NCBI RefSeq assembly: GCF_030272615.1 | Contig: NC_081408.1 | Location: 622,538,476 to 622,602,475 of the forward strand | Source of the DNA: Cryptomeria japonica | Taxonomy: Eukaryota; Streptophyta; Pinopsida; Cupressales; Cupressaceae | DNA length: 64,000 nt | Reading direction: 5' to 3' | Shown here: positions 1-10,981 of the stretch, piece after piece | How positions within the stretch are numbered: position 1 is the stretch's first letter | Layout: every line of letters starts with the position of its first letter | Made by a program: the position numbers and the translations under genes | Notes under the pieces: generated by a model | Databases searched by the model: none | The model's input: only the letters and a program-made list of their open reading frames with translations | What the model was told of the DNA's origin: nothing

Positions 1-2090
1 CTTACTTGTAAAAGTTAAAGTTGATGTTGGAACACACATGGTCAGATGATGAAACTTTTGCCAAGTGGGATGATGGATTAGAGTAGTCTTGAATTCAAGG
101 TCAACAACATGTTTTGAATAGCATTCAACATTCTCTCCCATTAACAAGAATTTAATGTAATTTTGTAGCTGAAGTTTGAAGATTCCCACTCTTTGACTTC
201 CTTTCCTATTTTGATATTCTGCTTCTAACAATAATCCTATTTCTTAGGATGATGGGTATTAATTGATATTCAATGTAGTATTCAAGCACATACAATGGGC
301 TTGAAGCTTATTTTTCTCCCATGTTCTTATAAAAGGTACATCAAAGAAATTGTGTACTTCTTCGGCATTATCTTGAAATTTCAGTCTCTAGAAGATTTGG
401 AGTAGTATTGTACTAGTTGCTTATAGAAGATACAGATATACCATTTTGTCATTACAAAGCACATTTTCATAACTAATAATGAGAATGGATTTGAAGGTTG
501 TTTGGTGCAACTCCTATTATTATGTTTGGTCTCTTTTGAAATCTTTGAGTAAGGCTTGAATTTTTCATTTATGTAAGTGTTTTGATTTCGGTCCTATTTC
601 AAGGAAATAGTTAAAATACTGAGTTAAAACACAAAGAGATTAAGCATTGTGTTGGGATATTCAAGTAGAATTGTTCCAAATGGTGAATGGGTGGTTTTTT
701 ATAATGCATCAAATCAATTAGCCCAAAGGATTGAAAGATTATTCTATTAAGGTGGCAAGTGGTTGTGTTTTGTCTTAACTCTATGACCCTATAAGGCACT
801 AATCTAATATGTCACAGAATTAAACTTTTAAGGTAAGTTATTTCTAAAAATTCAAAAAACAATCTTTTTCCTTTCAATTATTTTCTTTCCATTTTGTAGA
901 AAGTAGGATTTGATGCTCTTGTTTCTTGAAGTCAATCATATACAATACAATTCATCCTTGAAGTACATATAAGCTTTGGATTTAAGCTTGAGAGCATATT
1001 TTTTTAGAAAGAAATATCAGTGTTAGAAAGTATAAAGCTATAGAAATTGCAATAGGATCACCCTCCTTGGTTAGCAGAGCCAAAAGTGCAGAAGGTTTAA
1101 AACTAAGGGTTTAAGTAGGGTTTTTCCATGTTTGTTAGCCACTTGACTATAAGTCCTTGATCACAAGAAGAGGCAAGTCTTTAGACTATTCTAGGAAACT
1201 CATTTGAAAAATACCAACAGGATATACTTATAAAGCATTTAATATATAAGGTTTTATAATTTTATATTAGAACATTATATAAATGTTACAAGGGTATGAC
1301 CCCTAATAACATTATGTTCTAAAAATATAAATTCAATAAAATAGATTTAGTTTTAGGTTTTGGATATTAACACACGTTTTTATTGCCAAGGGGAATCAAA
1401 TCATGAGACCAATCCATTTGTATCTCTCCACCCAAATCATTACAAAATCTCCTAGTTAACAATATGACATAGCTGATAGGAATGTATATTACAAGAATGG
1501 TTAGCATGAATCCCTTATTTAGGTTCTCTATGGGAGGGACTTGGGAATATTTGATTTTTCCTACTAAAGGAACTTTCTTATACTCCATTGAATGCAATTT
1601 TCCAAAAAAAAAAATGTTAAGGACAATCTTAAAGATTGGGCAACTTCAACAAGCATTGCATTGTTTGAATCTCTTGAATCTATGATGCAATTTCTTAGCA
1701 TATATGCATTAATGTAGATGGATACATAGAAAGGTTTTGGTTTCTCTTTAGGACTAGAAGGAGGGAAAAAATTGGTTCATGAGGAAAAACCAAAAGAAGA
1801 AGCTTCGGCATTGACCATTTCAGTATAAGTTGTTAGATTAAACCCGGTGTTTTCAAATGTAACATATATTACCAAATGATGTAAGTTGCTAAGATTAAGC
1901 TACAAAGACTCAACAAGTGAGATTTAGATTTTAGAAATTTTACAAAAACCAATAATGTCAAAAGGATTTGCAAACTTTATAGAAGATAAAGAATCAAAAA
2001 ATTTAGGAATGGAATTTGAAAACTTTTGAAATCTATGGGGTGAATAATTGTTCTTAGATCAATAATTGAACTTTGAAATTTTATTTGTAC
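1..2090. other. AT-rich intergenic stretch, nothing recognised
   Basis: I see no open frame with a recognisable motif, no LTR ends and no RNA gene here. Short open stretches (for example near 1482-1685) have no family resemblance and fit chance in AT-rich DNA. Confidence 0.5.
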
Positions 2091-2499
2091 CTTTTTTGTT
2101 CAAGTCTTTTTGACCTTGAGTAAGCACACCATAAGAAGAGTCATCTAGCATGGTGTACATATCTCAACCTCTTTCAAATTTTGACTCATAGTCCAAGAAA
2201 ATGATTGTAAAGTTGTCATAGTTATCAGGAACATCTTCTTCATTAGAAATTTCCTCAATAACTTCCCTCATAGTTGTCATCTATGTAAATCTATTCATTT
2301 TTGGATAGGTAGCCCCATCATGATCTGTGGTGAGATGAAAGTTGCACATATTACCCCTACCTCCACCAAGTGATTCTTCTATGGTGAGTCTTTGTTGTGG
2401 AGGGGGTAAGGGTATGGTTCTATTGCTACTGCAAAGCTAAGCATATCCTTTTCTAGCCACATCTTGGTAAGGCTATTGGAATAATTGTTAATTCTTTCA

Positions 2500-3180
2500 C
2501 ATTTTTCTTTTTGAGGCAATGATGTCATTCTCTACCATTTGTATCATTGGATCTAAATATGTAGAAGGTTGAGACTTACTTGATTGTAATTATCTTTTCC
2601 ATTTTCCTGGTATTATGAGGTTATCCTCTAATTCAATAATCATGCATTATGTTGTAACTAAGTCAACAGCCCTTGTTCTTCCTAAGTGAAAGTTGATATC
2701 TAGTGGTTGAGCATTTATAAAGAAACATTTTGTATTCTCCAGTGTGTGCCTTTTACCAATAATTTTATTAAACAACTTGTAAATTTGGCTATGAACTCTC
2801 TCATGGTCTCATGAACTTTCTTCAATTGGGTTAACTATGCTATAGTGAGTGTTCATCTTCTGCACTTTTGAATATGTCAAGTCAAACTTGTTTCTCATAG
2901 TATTCCATGAATCTACAATTTTGTTTGGTAGGTGATAAAACCATTATGCTATTGCATCCATGAGATATTTAATAAACAATCTCAATACCACATCTTCATG
3001 TTGTACTCCCAACTCTCCACATGCAGCAAAGAAGGTGTTGATATGACCATGTTAGGAAGTCTTGTCACTTCCTTTAAACTTAGGAAGATTATTACAAGAG
3101 CCCTTAGGTACATGTAATTGATCCTACAATGCCAACAGTTCTATTATGTCACCCCATGGTACTAGTTGTGGATTAGCCAT
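2500..3180 (-). pseudogene. Ty3/Gypsy gag remnant
   Basis: Read on the minus strand from an ATG at 3178-3180, the translation matches the layout of a plant Gypsy retrotransposon gag domain. It has a FKGS-type start, then FFAACGELGVQHEDVVLRLF, then a WFYHLP segment and an IVDSWNTMRNKF segment, as in the capsid-like region of Gypsy gag. Several in-frame stops and shifts break it, so it cannot make a full Gag. A degenerate primer site lies about 620 bases upstream on the same strand, which fits a gypsy leader. No protease, RT or integrase is readable below 2500, so the element is truncated or decayed. The family call is inference from motif order, made without an alignment. Confidence 0.6.
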
Positions 3181-3797
3181 TATACAATTAAAATTGATAG
3201 TTAGGGGAATGACAATATTATGCAATACCAAAGCTTGGCGAGTTGGGGAGTGATTGATACCTTTAGGTGGGGAAGGAAGACTACTTCTAGATTAGAACTT
3301 TCTTTTGGTGGTGGAGAACTAGAAAAGATTTCCCTTTGCAAGTTTTTAAAATAGGTTCATTTATACCTTTACTGTGTTCTCCTCTGCTATACCTTTTGGA
3401 CTCTAGTGTGATTTGATAATTAAGAAAGTATGAAAACTTCCAAAGATTAATTGCCTCAACATTATTGGTCTTGGTTTTGTTGTTGACCTTGGTTTCTTAT
3501 TAGCACAACTCTAAGAATCTTTCAACTCTTTCAATAACAACCAACCTTTGTCCTGGAAGGAATCTTACATATAGTTTAACCAACTCTTCTTCTTCATCTA
3601 AGACTTTGCCTACTTTAAGATATTTAACACCACTCCTTAGGCACCTCCAATGAAAAGTATTCAATTGTGAAATGATATCTTCTTGCACAATGTCAATCCA
3701 CTAAAGATTGACATGTACCACAGGATTATCATTATGGTATGGCAAGACAGTGGTTTTTTATAAAAGGCAACTGTTAATTTAGTAGTTCTCTATTTAA
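3181..3797 (-). other. Gypsy 5' leader between primer site and gag
   Basis: This non-coding leader lies between the primer-binding site and the gag ATG of the minus-strand Gypsy remnant. It has an open stretch (3500-3688, minus) with no recognised domain. Confidence 0.35.
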
Positions 3798-3816
3798 TTC
3801 CCCAACAAAGTTGCCA
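3798..3816 (-). promoter_or_regulatory. degenerate primer-binding site (tRNA-Asp-like)
   Basis: The minus strand reads TGGCAACTTTGTTGGGGAA. It matches the complement of the plant tRNA-Asp 3' end at about 13 of 19 positions, with most differences being transitions. Its place just outside an LTR-like edge and upstream of gypsy gag supports the call. Tat/Athila-type plant Gypsy elements commonly use this primer. Confidence 0.45.
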
Positions 3817-3818
3817 AA

Positions 3819-4490
3819 AATCTATTAATAGATTTGTCCTTATGGAATATTTTTTATTTTATAAGTCTATGGGAAAGGCATTCAACACTTATTCACAACG
3901 AAATAAATGCATTTAGAAATTTACTATTAATGAATATGAATCCTATAATAATATTCCAAAACATAGACTAAAATATCAATTGAGAAATAAAATCTTTTCA
4001 ATCAATAGAACTTGACATATTAAATGTTTTTAGAAATTTAATATTAATGAATATGAATCCTATAATAATATTCCAAAGCATAGACTGAAATATCAATTGA
4101 GAAATAAGATATTTTGAATCAACAAAGCATTCCATGTTAACAAGAAATTGAATGTTTAGAAATGGATACCCCACACAGAGAAGGATGATAATCAAAACGA
4201 ATTGATGCACACAGACCGCAATAAATTATAAAATCTAAACTATTCAACATCTATGTGTACAAACTAACAAACTTTCAACAAAATTGGGAAAAACTTGTAT
4301 TGTGTTTATCTCTTAATCATGTCTCTAAACAATAATGATTAACCATTGAAAAGTCTTTTTGTCACATATTTAGAACTTACACATGTAACTGTATAACCAA
4401 ATCTTTAAATAAGTACCTTTAAAACATTTTAAAGCTTACTATTATGCCATACATACCTAACCCCATTAGTTTCCTTGTCTCAAAAATATG
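3819..4490 (-). repeat. probable Gypsy LTR remnant with internal tandem duplication
   Basis: AT-rich sequence on the LTR side of the primer site. It contains a tandem duplication of period about 117 bp (units near 3912-4028 and 4029-4145), visible as a repeated TCCTATAATAATATTCCAAA segment followed by TATCAATTGAGAAATAA. The outer end is not defined. Confidence 0.4.
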
Positions 4491-4539
4491 GGCCCCTCCT
4501 TTTTGCTTTTTGTAGCTTTGTCTTTGAGTTTTTCCTTGA

Positions 4540-5800
4540 CACTTCGGAACCTCGAAACCCCGAAGTCCCGAGGTGTCCTTTGCCTATTTTTGAAGTCCTA
4601 CCTCGGAACCCCGGAGTCCTGAGGTAGGCACTTGTTTTTGGTTGTGATCTTACTTTGGAACCCTGGAGTCTCGAAGTTCCAAGGTGGGCTTTTGTTTCTT
4701 GTCTTTGTCACAACCTCGGAACCCTGAAACCCCAAAGTCTTGAAGTCGTGCCTTGTCTCTTTTTTTCGTTGAAGCCTCAGAATCCCAGAATCATGTAATT
4801 CTCAGTTCTTCATGTTTTGTTGCTAGTCATTTGGGGACCCCAGAGTCCCGAAATTGTGTTATCTTTGCAACCCCAGAGTCCTGAAGTTGCTTTTCTTGTT
4901 TTTTTTTGTTTTTTTCTCTTTGTCCACCTCGGAACCCTGGACTCCCAAGGTGCCCCTATTTGGCTTTTCTTGTTTTGACCCCAGATCCCCAGAGTTCTGA
5001 GGTATGTTTGGTTTTTCTTATTTGTTAACCCGGTAACCCCGGAGTTTCGAGGTTTGTTTATGGTTTTTGGCTTTTTGTGTTTTCAACTCGGAAATCCAAA
5101 ACCCCGGTTTCTCGAGGTCGTGTTTAAGGCGACTATACGGACGGATATCGGGAGTATAAATAAAGGAAAAGAACCTTTTTAAGCTCATTTGTGCATTCAA
5201 TTTTTCCGATTTCCTTTCTCTGCCTCCCGACTTCGCGCCTCCATATCGTTGAGTTTTTGAGGGATTTCTTTCACCAAGTTGGTAGATTTATTTGCCCTCT
5301 TTGTGTTTTCTAGTTTAGATCTTTTAGTTTTTTAGCTTAGATTTTGTTTTTTGTTTTTTTTCTTGTTTTGCGTGTTCATATTCTTCTTGTGTCCCTTAGG
5401 GTTTTCCAACTCTGGAGTTCTGGGATCGGTAGTTGTTTTCACCTCGAAACCCCAGAGTCCCGAGGTTGATATTTTCTGGATTGTGCTTTCACCCTAGAAC
5501 TTTGGATCCCCGAAGTTCCAGACCATCCCTTTTGACCAATTGATGAACTACACCTAACCTTGGAACCCCAGAACCCTGAAGTTTCGAAGTTCTTTTCTCT
5601 TAGGTCATTGTTTTAACTTGGAACCCCAGAGTTCCAGAGCATCTTTTAGGCCATTATTTGAACTACCCTATAACTTCAAGTCCCCGAAGTTTCGAATGAG
5701 ATGCACACTTAGTCCACCCCGGAACCCCAAAGTTTTGGGTTTATTGTTTTAGTCTTAGTCTAGCCTGGAACCTCAGAACCCCGCAGTTCTGAGGTCAGTT
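4540..5800 (+). repeat. array of ~18-19 GC-rich imperfect palindromes (array A)
   Basis: About 18 to 19 degenerate copies of a 26-bp imperfect palindrome recur every 40-90 bases in AT-rich DNA. Each reads ACCTCGG, a CCCCGGAGT-like core, then CCGAGGT. Clear copies lie near 4600, 4714, 4925, 5029, 5440, 5554 and 5763. The consensus differs from its own reverse complement at about four positions, so each copy could form a small hairpin. The array straddles a TATA box at 5155 and runs up to the start codon of ORF A. Spacers are unrelated to each other, so this is a dispersed-motif array rather than a simple satellite. Confidence 0.85.
5155..5162 (+). promoter_or_regulatory. TATA box for ORF A
   Basis: TATAAATA lies inside array A about 740 bases upstream of the ORF A start codon, and a pyrimidine-rich leader follows. 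A plausible 3' splice site (TTTCTTGCAAATCAG, ending at 5883) sits just before the ATG, so the leader may contain an intron. Inference from sequence only. Confidence 0.45.
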
Positions 5801-5892
5801 GTTTTAGAAAGAATTTTTGGGTGATATAATTGATATATTTGATGATGTGATAGGCTAATTTGTGGCTCTTTCTTGCAAATCAGAAAAATCAG

Positions 5893-5974
5893 ATGGACCC
5901 AACTTCCAGCAAGAAAGGCAAGGAATTGGATAGATTCCCCGTGACCATGAAGTACCATTATCATGGGTAGGTTT
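5893..5974 (+). pseudogene. ORF family member A, 5' fragment (split by Copia1)
   Basis: ATG at 5893 opens a basic, serine- and lysine-rich N-terminus (MDPTSSKKGKELDRF...). An in-frame TAG falls at 5968, and Copia1 then enters after the GGTTT target site. Removing Copia1 and one copy of GGTTT restores the reading frame exactly into 14574 onward, so these are two ends of one gene. Start choice: this is the first ATG after an acceptor-like CAG and it is in frame with the downstream domain. See the entry for the 3' part. Confidence 0.6.
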
Positions 5975-7282
5975 TGTTGGCATTACAGATGAATTGATTA
6001 TGTGTGGCACTGATGTTTTGTCATTAATGTCAACACTAGTTGTTACTGAGAGATAGATTTACAATAGTTGATATGGATGGTTACCGGCAGACAGGTTACT
6101 CGTATAAGATCTAGTGTTACCGGTAGAAGAGATTATTTGTTGGACACTTCCGACATGTTTCGATCAGTGAAGTATATTGGATTTCATGAGTTATATGCTC
6201 TATGAGAATGTTTTGGTCATTTGGTATTGGTTTGGTAATTGGATGTTATCATACACTCTGGTAAACCCTTACCGGCACTGGTTTAAGGCTTTACCGGCAG
6301 AGATTTCATTGAGGAATCATGACATGATGCACAATTGGTGTTGGTACAGCTTCTTCAAGGATTTTAGGATGTTGAAGATGTTCATTGATCGTGCTTCAAT
6401 TGCTTGAAGACATTGCTTTGGCGTGGTGGACCCAGAATAGGTCCGGTACCTATCTAGGTATGGACCAGTATCATGATAGCGTGTACTCTACACGTTACCT
6501 GGATGATTCGCGATGTTTTAGGGATTTCTTATTATTGTTTTGGTCTTAAGCCAACATGGCATATCATTGTAATAAGGAATTATGAAATGATCTTAATGTA
6601 ATATCTTTAGGTGGCCGACCTAATTGGTTTAGGTCTTAGGGTTTGTATAAATAAGAGGTAGAAACTATTTGTAAAAGTGTCATGGTTATTGGAAAGGTCA
6701 TGGTTAAGGAATGTAATGTGTGAATATTGTAATATCATTCAAGCAAAGGAGTTGATCGATCACTAATGATTGAATTGGATTCAGAAGAGGATTTAGTCTT
6801 CTCGCATTGAGCTTAATCGGGACTGTAATCAGGCATAGTAGATGCTATTTCCAATAGTTCACTCTATTAGATTTTTATCCATTTATCTTGAGAAGGTTGT
6901 AGTCTCTTTGTAGTCAATGAGATTCTTTTGTAATGAGAGGTACGCTCTAGGCAATGTGCCTTCCTGTAAGTGCAGGCCCCTCATTGTAACACATACTTTC
7001 TACAAAAGTATCATCTAACTATGGGTAGGCTTCCCACAGTGGTTTTTCCCTTTCCGGGTTTTCCACGTACAAATCATGGTGTTATGTGGTATGGTTGCTT
7101 TGCATTGATTGTCTGGTTAATTGCTAAGTTATATTGTTTACCAATATTTGTTTCTACCGGCATTTGTTTGTGCTTTACTGGTACTTGATCTGTTTAAGGT
7201 TATATTATGGATTAAAATTTATAATCTGTTAACAACTAATTCACCCCCCCCCCCTCTCCATTGTTCACTAGTTATCCTAAAA
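5975..7282 (+). repeat. Copia1 5' LTR
   Basis: 1308 bp, beginning TGTTGG. It contains TATAAATAAG at 6646-6655 as the likely promoter, several TTACCGGCA motifs and a poly-C run before its end. The 3' copy lies at 13341-14572. Confidence 0.85.
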
Positions 7283-7284
7283 TT

Positions 7285-7296
7285 TGGTATCAGAGC
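7285..7296 (+). promoter_or_regulatory. Copia1 primer-binding site
   Basis: TGGTATCAGAGC lies two bases after the 5' LTR. It is complementary to the 3' end of plant initiator tRNA-Met, the usual Copia primer. Confidence 0.9.
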
Positions 7297-7340
7297 TTTG
7301 GTCCTCTTTTGCAGAAGCTTAACCGCTTGAGGTAGATCCT

Positions 7341-8224
7341 ATGGTAGCTGACACTTCTAATCCACTAGCAGCTATTTTCAGAAGAGAAATCCCTAAGCTT
7401 GATGTAACAAATTATGGGATATAGAAAATTTGAATGGAGACTCATCTTAGATGTCTTGGCAAGGATATTTGGGAGATCATTGAGAAAGGATACACACCTT
7501 ATGATCCAGCATCAGGCAATCCTGTTCCTACAGACTTGGATAAGAATATTGAAAATGATTGCAGAGCTAGAGAAGCCCTCTTGTGTGCACTTACTGATTA
7601 GAAGATTAAAGGATTGACTGAAAAATCATCGGCCAAGGTTATATGGGACAAATTGCAAACTCTTAATGAAGGTGACCCTACTGTCAAAATTGCTAAACTT
7701 GATGGTTACCGGGTAAGGTATGAAAACTTGAAAATGGAAGAAAATGAAAGAATTGTTGTGTTTATGGAAAGAGTAAATGAGATTGTTATGGGAATTCAAT
7801 GTTATGGAGGATTTCTAAGTGAAGATGAAATAGTTTCCAAAGTCTTGAGAGACCTTCCACCGGCTTACAAGATGAAGGCAACTTCAATTAATGAGCTAAG
7901 AACAATGGCAAACACTTCAGTCAACAGAGATATTCTGATTGGGAAATTATCTACTTTAGAGCTTGAAGATTTTGGATCTTCTAGAGTTGTAAAGTTTGAA
8001 CCTTCTTTTCATGCATCATCATCAACATCTACTGACAAAAGTGACTAGAGAGCCCTATATGAAAAAAAACTGGAAGACATGAGGAAAGAAGATGAAGAGC
8101 TTGAGAAACTTGAATCCTTATTTTCTAGAAGAGTACTTAAAGGTCCAACTGGAAGTAAGTATGAAGGAAAAGCACCTTTTAAATGTTTTGCATGTAATAA
8201 GATTGGTCATTTTGCATCTAGATG
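7341..8224 (+). pseudogene. Copia1 gag, N-terminal to zinc knuckle
   Basis: Gag polyprotein segment starting at ATG 7341 in one frame. It has the UBN2-type Copia gag layout: IPKLDVTNYGI near the start, KAREALL-like helices, then VRYENLKMEENERI and FMERVNEIV, DEIVSKVLRDLPPAYK and INELRTM. The CCHC knuckle CFACNKIGHFASRC is intact (Cx2Cx4Hx4C). At least four in-frame stops occur (two close to the start, one before KIKGLTEK, one near 8047). The nested element interrupts it directly after the last knuckle cysteine; removing that element with one AGATG copy restores the frame. Role: particle formation and RNA binding in the parent element; not functional here. Confidence 0.85.
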
Positions 8225-8685
8225 TGTTGGTGTAAATAATTATTCATCATGGATATTATTACACTTTACTTAAGTTTACTTAGGAAATGCATTTCATAGT
8301 AGTTTGGGTATGAGACACTTGGGTGTTTGTGCCACATTGGGATAGTGTGTGTAGGATAATTTCCACCTTTGATGGTGTGATCTTGTTGTTACACTCCACA
8401 TTCAGTGGGTGATCCACCTCATGTGGAATATTATATTGTTTATCCTACCTACCCACACCTATTTTCTACCTTCCCTTGTTTCTTATTGAGCGACATGTCA
8501 TGTTTGTGTGCTCACATATCCATATAGCCTTGCCTATATAAGCAGGCTCATTTTCATTGTATGTAACAATTGATGATCCAGTTGATCAGTATTTTCTCTT
8601 GATAGAATATAGTTTATTCCTATCATCTATTTTGTCTCTCTTATTTGTGCTTTCCATTGCCTCTAGATCTTGGCAAAATCTCACA
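8225..8685 (+). repeat. LARD-like element 5' LTR
   Basis: 461 bp. TATATAAG at 8535-8542 is the likely promoter. It ends CTCACA directly before the primer site. Confidence 0.9.
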
Positions 8686-8698
8686 TGGTATTAGAGCC
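8686..8698 (+). promoter_or_regulatory. primer-binding site of nested element
   Basis: TGGTATTAGAGCC abuts the LTR. It is one mismatch from the common initiator-Met primer motif TGGTATCAGAGCC. Confidence 0.85.
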
Positions 8699-10510
8699 AT
8701 TAGAGTGTCATTGGTTTGCCAATTGAGAGAAATTTGGGGTTTCCATTTTGGAGCTTTCTATTGCAGGTTATTATTGGAGCTTGTTGGGTCAGATTTGAGG
8801 TCACCATTGGATTGAGGAGGTTCAAGCAATTAAGAATCGCCTTTTATTTTGTCCAAATCCGACATCCGAGGCCAAATCTAGAGTCATTTGAAGGTGAAGG
8901 GTGGTGACTTGTCCCGGCACCGATCTGCAATTTTGGAGCATTTTTGGCCAAATATGTCATCGCCATTGCGCTCAGAAGGCCCAAAAACCCCAAGATTGAT
9001 TGTCAATTCGTCAAAATCAACCTCTATTACCCCGAGTTGGAAAAATCTCCCCTCCTGACCCACCGTACGAACTTGCAAGTACAGGTCTGAAAATATTTTT
9101 TTATTTTTTTTGTTTTTAATTATTTTCAGAAAATCAAAAAATTAAAAAATTAAAAAATTTAACTTTATTGAGGGGGGGGGGGGGGGTGTGATTTGTTTTA
9201 TTTTTTACATAAAAAAAAATCTTTTAACTTTTTTTAATTTTTGGGGGAGGGGGTCCTTTTTGGCCCGCAGGCCACCTGCGGCCCCGCAGTGTCTGTGGGT
9301 AACCGCAGGGTACCTGCAAGTCACTGCAAGCACTGCGACCCCGCAGTGTACGTGCAGGCCCCTCCCTGTGTGGGGGGGGTATTTGTAATTTTGCTTTTTA
9401 ATTTTTTTTAAATCTTTTTAATAAATTTAAAAAAATTGATTTTTCTTATTTTTTTTAAAATAAGTTTTTTAACAAAAAAAAATAAAGTTTTTTTCATTTC
9501 ATTTTTTTTTCAAAAAAAAATGACTATCGCCTTTTTTTATTTTTTTTTCTTTATTTTTTAATAAAGTTTTTTTTGGGGGCATGATAAATTGTTTTTTCTA
9601 GATTTTTCAAATCTTTTAAAAACACAAACATCATTTAATAAGTCAAATTGGGAACACTTTTTTTCTTGCCACTTCATACCTATCTTGCAGTGCTTCCAAT
9701 TGGCAGTCAAGCGGGGGGGGGTTGATTTGTTCCTTTATATCTCTTGGCCACATCCCAATTGGAGGCGTGTTTTTTTATAGTATTCTACAGGGCTTCTTGG
9801 TGACATCATTTTCATGTTTCCAGATTTGTACTATCATGTTGCATGCAATGTTGTACTCACACTATCATAAAGTGTCACACCTCTTTGTATCTTGTCATTG
9901 TTGACTATTTGATGTAATCCTCTTATACACGTAGATTAGGAATATCTTGTGAGACTTGGTGCATGGCTCCAGTTGAGACTTAGATTGTACACATTTGTGC
10001 ATGGCTCCCATGAGACTTTGATTGTACCGGTATTTCTACTATTTCTTAGTATCCAGATGATGCTCACAGTAGGTTGTCTCCATGCCTGATCTTCATTTTG
10101 TTGCAGCGAGTGATTCATCGTCATCGACTTGGTACGTGGTTTTCTCACACTTTGACATTATTGGTGCAACATTGGCTCTCTTTCTTCCTCATGGGGAGGT
10201 ATTTTGGTCATCTTCATTGGACCATCCTTGCAAGAGATTCGACATTGAGGGGTGGCTTCATGGTCTCTTCTTCTCTCTTATGGGGGGGACATTTTTTTTG
10301 TTCTTCTCATTCATCATTGAGAGCGTTGTGTGCTTTCGTCATCTCTCTTTTGGGGGAGGGTTTTTTCCCATTGGGTTTTTCTCTCTTTCTCCATTTATGG
10401 GAGATTGCATTTGCATTTGTACATGGGTACCTAACATGGCCTTGTAGTTGGGACCCATCTTGCATTGCTTAGTTGCATTGTAGACTTAAGTGCATTCCCC
10501 TAAGTTGCAC
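8699..10510 (+). other. interior of nested element, no recognisable coding domain
   Basis: The first ~380 bases read as a weakly open frame without known motifs. 9100-9560 is dominated by T, A and G homopolymers. 9262-9366 is a GC-rich island with repeated CCTGCGG and CCCGCAGTG-like words. 10150-10400 repeats a CTCATGGGGAGG / CTTATGGGGGGG type purine tract three times, resembling extra polypurine tracts. Overlapping open frames at 10074-10472 show no domain and are probably fortuitous. Confidence 0.6.
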
Positions 10511-10520
10511 TTAAGGGGGG
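10511..10520 (+). promoter_or_regulatory. polypurine tract of nested element
   Basis: TTAAGGGGGG lies directly before the 3' LTR TGTTG. This is the expected plus-strand primer for LTR retrotransposons. Confidence 0.85.
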
Positions 10521-10981
10521 TGTTGATGTAAATAATTATTCATCATGGATTTTGTTACACTTTACTTAAGTTTACTTAGGAAATTCATTTCATAGTAGTT
10601 TGGGTATGAGACACTTGGGTGTTTGTGCCACATTGGGATAGTGTATGTAGGAGAATTTCCACCTTTTATGGTGTGATCTTGTTGTTACACTCCACATTCA
10701 ATGGGTGATCCACCTCATGTGGAATATTATATTGTTTATCCTACCTACCCACACCTAATTTCTACCTACCCTTGTTTCTTATTGGGCCACATGTCATGTT
10801 TGTGTGCTCACATATCCATATAGCCTTGCCTATATAAGCAGGCTCATTTTCATTGTATGTAATGATTGATGATCCAGTTGATCAGTATTTTCTCTTGATA
10901 GAATACAGTTTATTCATATCATCTATTTTGTCTCTCTTATTTGTGCTTTCCATTGCCTCTATATCTTGGCAAAATCTCACA
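10521..10981 (+). repeat. LARD-like element 3' LTR
   Basis: 461 bp, the same length as the 5' LTR. Ends CTCACA, followed by the AGATG target duplication. Confidence 0.9.

Larger units (their letters stand above)
8225..10981 (+). mobile_element. nested non-autonomous LTR retrotransposon (LARD-like)
   Basis: Two 461-bp LTRs (8225-8685 and 10521-10981), each beginning TGTTG and ending CTCACA, are flanked by the 5-bp target duplication AGATG (8220-8224 and 10982-10986). A primer site follows the 5' LTR and a polypurine tract precedes the 3' LTR. The 1.8-kb interior has no recognisable gag or pol, so it must have depended on enzymes of another element. The LTRs differ at roughly 4-5% of sites by eye, so the insertion is not recent. 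Apart from those enzymes, all structural signals for reverse transcription are present. Confidence 0.92.

Noticed and set aside
4540-5800. CRISPR-like array of palindromic repeats with unique spacers
   Set aside because: Repeats are degenerate and unevenly spaced, the DNA is plant-like with plant retrotransposons, and no cas-type gene is present.
7244-7254. Poly-C runs as regulatory G-quadruplex sites
   Set aside because: Poly-C tracts recur near the ends of the Copia LTRs at variable length and look like slippage of a family feature.
10074-10472. 132- and 121-codon overlapping plus-strand frames
   Set aside because: Inside the non-coding interior of the nested LTR element, Phe/Leu/Ser-rich from T-rich DNA, in two overlapping frames with no domain.
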